Position numbers and translations under genes: made by a program
Assembly (NCBI RefSeq): GCF_006716355.1
Contig: NZ_VFOW01000001.1
Span: 930,001-994,000, forward strand
Length of the DNA: 64,000 nt
Reading direction: 5' to 3'
Source: Stackebrandtia endophytica
Lineage (GTDB): Bacteria > Actinomycetota > Actinomycetes > Mycobacteriales > Micromonosporaceae
Shown: one piece after another, positions 62,933-64,000 of the stretch
How positions within the stretch are numbered: position 1 is the stretch's first letter
How the letters are laid out: the number at the start of each line of letters is the position of its first letter
The notes under the pieces: model-generated
Seen by the model: the letters and a program-made list of their open reading frames with translations, nothing else
Databases searched by the model: none
What the model was told of the DNA's origin: nothing

Positions 62933-64000
62933 ACAATGATGACGCCCCCACCCCCGGCGGCGACCCTGTGACGCAGGCATTCTTCGCCCTGCATCACGGC
63001 CTGCCTCGACAGGGCCCCGGTTCGGACGCCAGCACACGGCTCGCTTTGGAGGCGGCCGGACCGCTGCCCGAGCACCCGCGGGTACTGGACGCGGGCTGCG
63101 GCCCAGGCCGCTCCGCACTGCTACTGGCCGAAGAAGTCGGCGCGTATGTGACCGCGGTCGACCTGCACCAGCCGTATCTGGACAGCCTTGCCGCCGAAGC
63201 GGCCCATCGAGGTCTCGGTGACCACATCGCGCTGGTCAACTGCTCGATGGACCGGCTGCCCTTCCCCGATCACAGCTTCGACGTGATCTGGGCCGAGGGG
63301 TCTGTTTACACCATCGGCTTCGACGTCGCGCTGCGTTCCTGGCGTCGCATGCTTGCACCGGGCGGCGTCCTCGTCGTCACCGAATTGGAGTGGACCGTAT
63401 CCCACCCCGCGGCCTCGGTGCGCGCCTACTGGGACGCGGTCTACCCGTTGCGCACCCACATCGCGAACACCGATGCCGCGCAGGCTGCGGGCTACCGTCT
63501 CCACGCGCACCGGTACCTGCCGGAAAGCGATTGGTGGGACGAGTACTACACACCGCTCACTCAGCGCATGGAACGGGCGGACCCGCAGTTCCCGGGCATG
63601 GCGCAGGCTCTGGCCGCACACCGGACCGAGATCGACATGCGGCGCGACCACGGCAATGACTACAACTACGCCGTCTACATCCTCCAGCCCCACAATCGCA
63701 TCAGCAAGGACGAAACCATGACGACCTGGACCACCCATTCCGAGACCAATGGGGACATCGCCGCGATTCGCGACATCCTCCTCGCTGCGTTCCCCACCGC
63801 TTTGGAGGCCGACATCGTCGACGCTCTCCGCGCCGATCCGAATGCGTGGATCGACGGGCTGTCGATGGTCGCTGCGGCCCCCGACGGCACCGCGACCGGG
63901 TATGCCCTGCTCACCCGCTGCCACGTTGACGGCGTACCTGCTCTCACTCTTGCACCCTGCGCGGTGCCGCCCTCGGCGCAGCGCACCGGTGCAGGTTCCG
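62929..64000 (+). CDS. bifunctional SAM methyltransferase / GNAT acetyltransferase fusion (partial at window end)
   Basis: GTG at 62929 overlaps the rsgA stop (GTGA). Residues ~40-150 form a class I methyltransferase: VLDAGCGPGRSALLLAEE (motif I), FDVIWAEGSVYTIGF (motif IV region), LAPGGVLVVTELEW. From ~264 (MTTWTTHSETNGDIAAIRDI, then LLAAFPTALEADIVDALRAD, TGYALLTRCHVDG) a YhbS-type GNAT domain follows in the same frame. The frame is open to the window end, so the C terminus lies outside. Substrates unknown; coupling to rsgA suggests a ribosome-related role but is not proof. Confidence 0.8.
   Translation, partial: MNNDDAPTPGGDPVTQAFFALHHGLPRQGPGSDASTRLALEAAGPLPEHPRVLDAGCGPGRSALLLAEEVGAYVTAVDLHQPYLDSLAAEAAHRGLGDHIALVNCSMDRLPFPDHSFDVIWAEGSVYTIGFDVALRSWRRMLAPGGVLVVTELEWTVSHPAASVRAYWDAVYPLRTHIANTDAAQAAGYRLHAHRYLPESDWWDEYYTPLTQRMERADPQFPGMAQALAAHRTEIDMRRDHGNDYNYAVYILQPHNRISKDETMTTWTTHSETNGDIAAIRDILLAAFPTALEADIVDALRADPNAWIDGLSMVAAAPDGTATGYALLTRCHVDGVPALTLAPCAVPPSAQRTGAGS

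Overview
The window is high-GC actinomycete DNA. This is inferred from G/C-rich codon use, a DUF397 protein, LuxR- and BTAD-type regulators, ESX-like export substrates, DUF4192 and DUF932 genes, and a conjugation apparatus of the actinobacterial VirB4/coupling-protein type. The species cannot be named from sequence alone. Almost all of it reads as an accessory or conjugative island. Only the last ~2 kb (RsgA GTPase, then a methyltransferase-acetyltransferase fusion) looks like ordinary chromosome.

Layout. 0-4.3 kb: tightly packed plus-strand accessory genes (small zinc ribbon, LuxR-type regulator, HhH-GPD glycosylase-like protein, DUF397). 4.4-7.3 kb: a weakly coding stretch, a membrane protein and an IS5-group insertion sequence. 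7.6-11.3 kb: a type-VII-secretion-like cassette with a proline-rich protein carrying repeated PVIGG motifs. 11.5-12.2 kb: a decayed RiPP remnant (LanC-like plus thiopeptide-type domain). 12.2-16.5 kb: minus-strand Tad-like pilus operon (LysM/BTAD regulator, three TadE/G-like proteins, an unlisted 59-aa pilin-like protein, a TadC fragment). 16.5-22.6 kb: conjugation operon (PrgI-linked protein, VirB4-like ATPase, M23 peptidase, coupling ATPase, replication-relaxation protein). 22.5-34.4 kb: a ~3000-aa RHS nuclease toxin with SMI1/KNR4 immunity genes, then a second small toxin/immunity pair. 34.8-43.7 kb: plasmid-type accessory genes punctuated by strong hairpins, including four DUF4192 relatives and a prepilin peptidase that may process the Tad pilins.

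43.9-56.8 kb holds a complete type I-E CRISPR-Cas system: cas3-cas8e-cse2-cas7e-cas5e-cas6e-cas1-cas2 on the minus strand, flanked by two arrays of the same repeat (34 and 27 repeats). Both leaders face the operon. Array 1 has its leader at the 3' end of cas2, and array 2 is preceded by a degenerate second copy of that same cas2 end. 57.1-57.7 kb carries a tRNA 3' half overlapping the C terminus of a truncated tyrosine integrase. 57.7-61.7 kb is a decay zone: hypothetical genes, a dead copy of the same IS, and a Hint-type toxin fragment.

The genes read as a chimera of conjugative element, export/toxin cassettes and CRISPR defence. Several breakpoints are visible: head-to-head 5'-truncated genes at 16.5 kb, a truncated BTAD gene against the RiPP remnant at 12.2 kb, and a truncated integrase at 57.7 kb.
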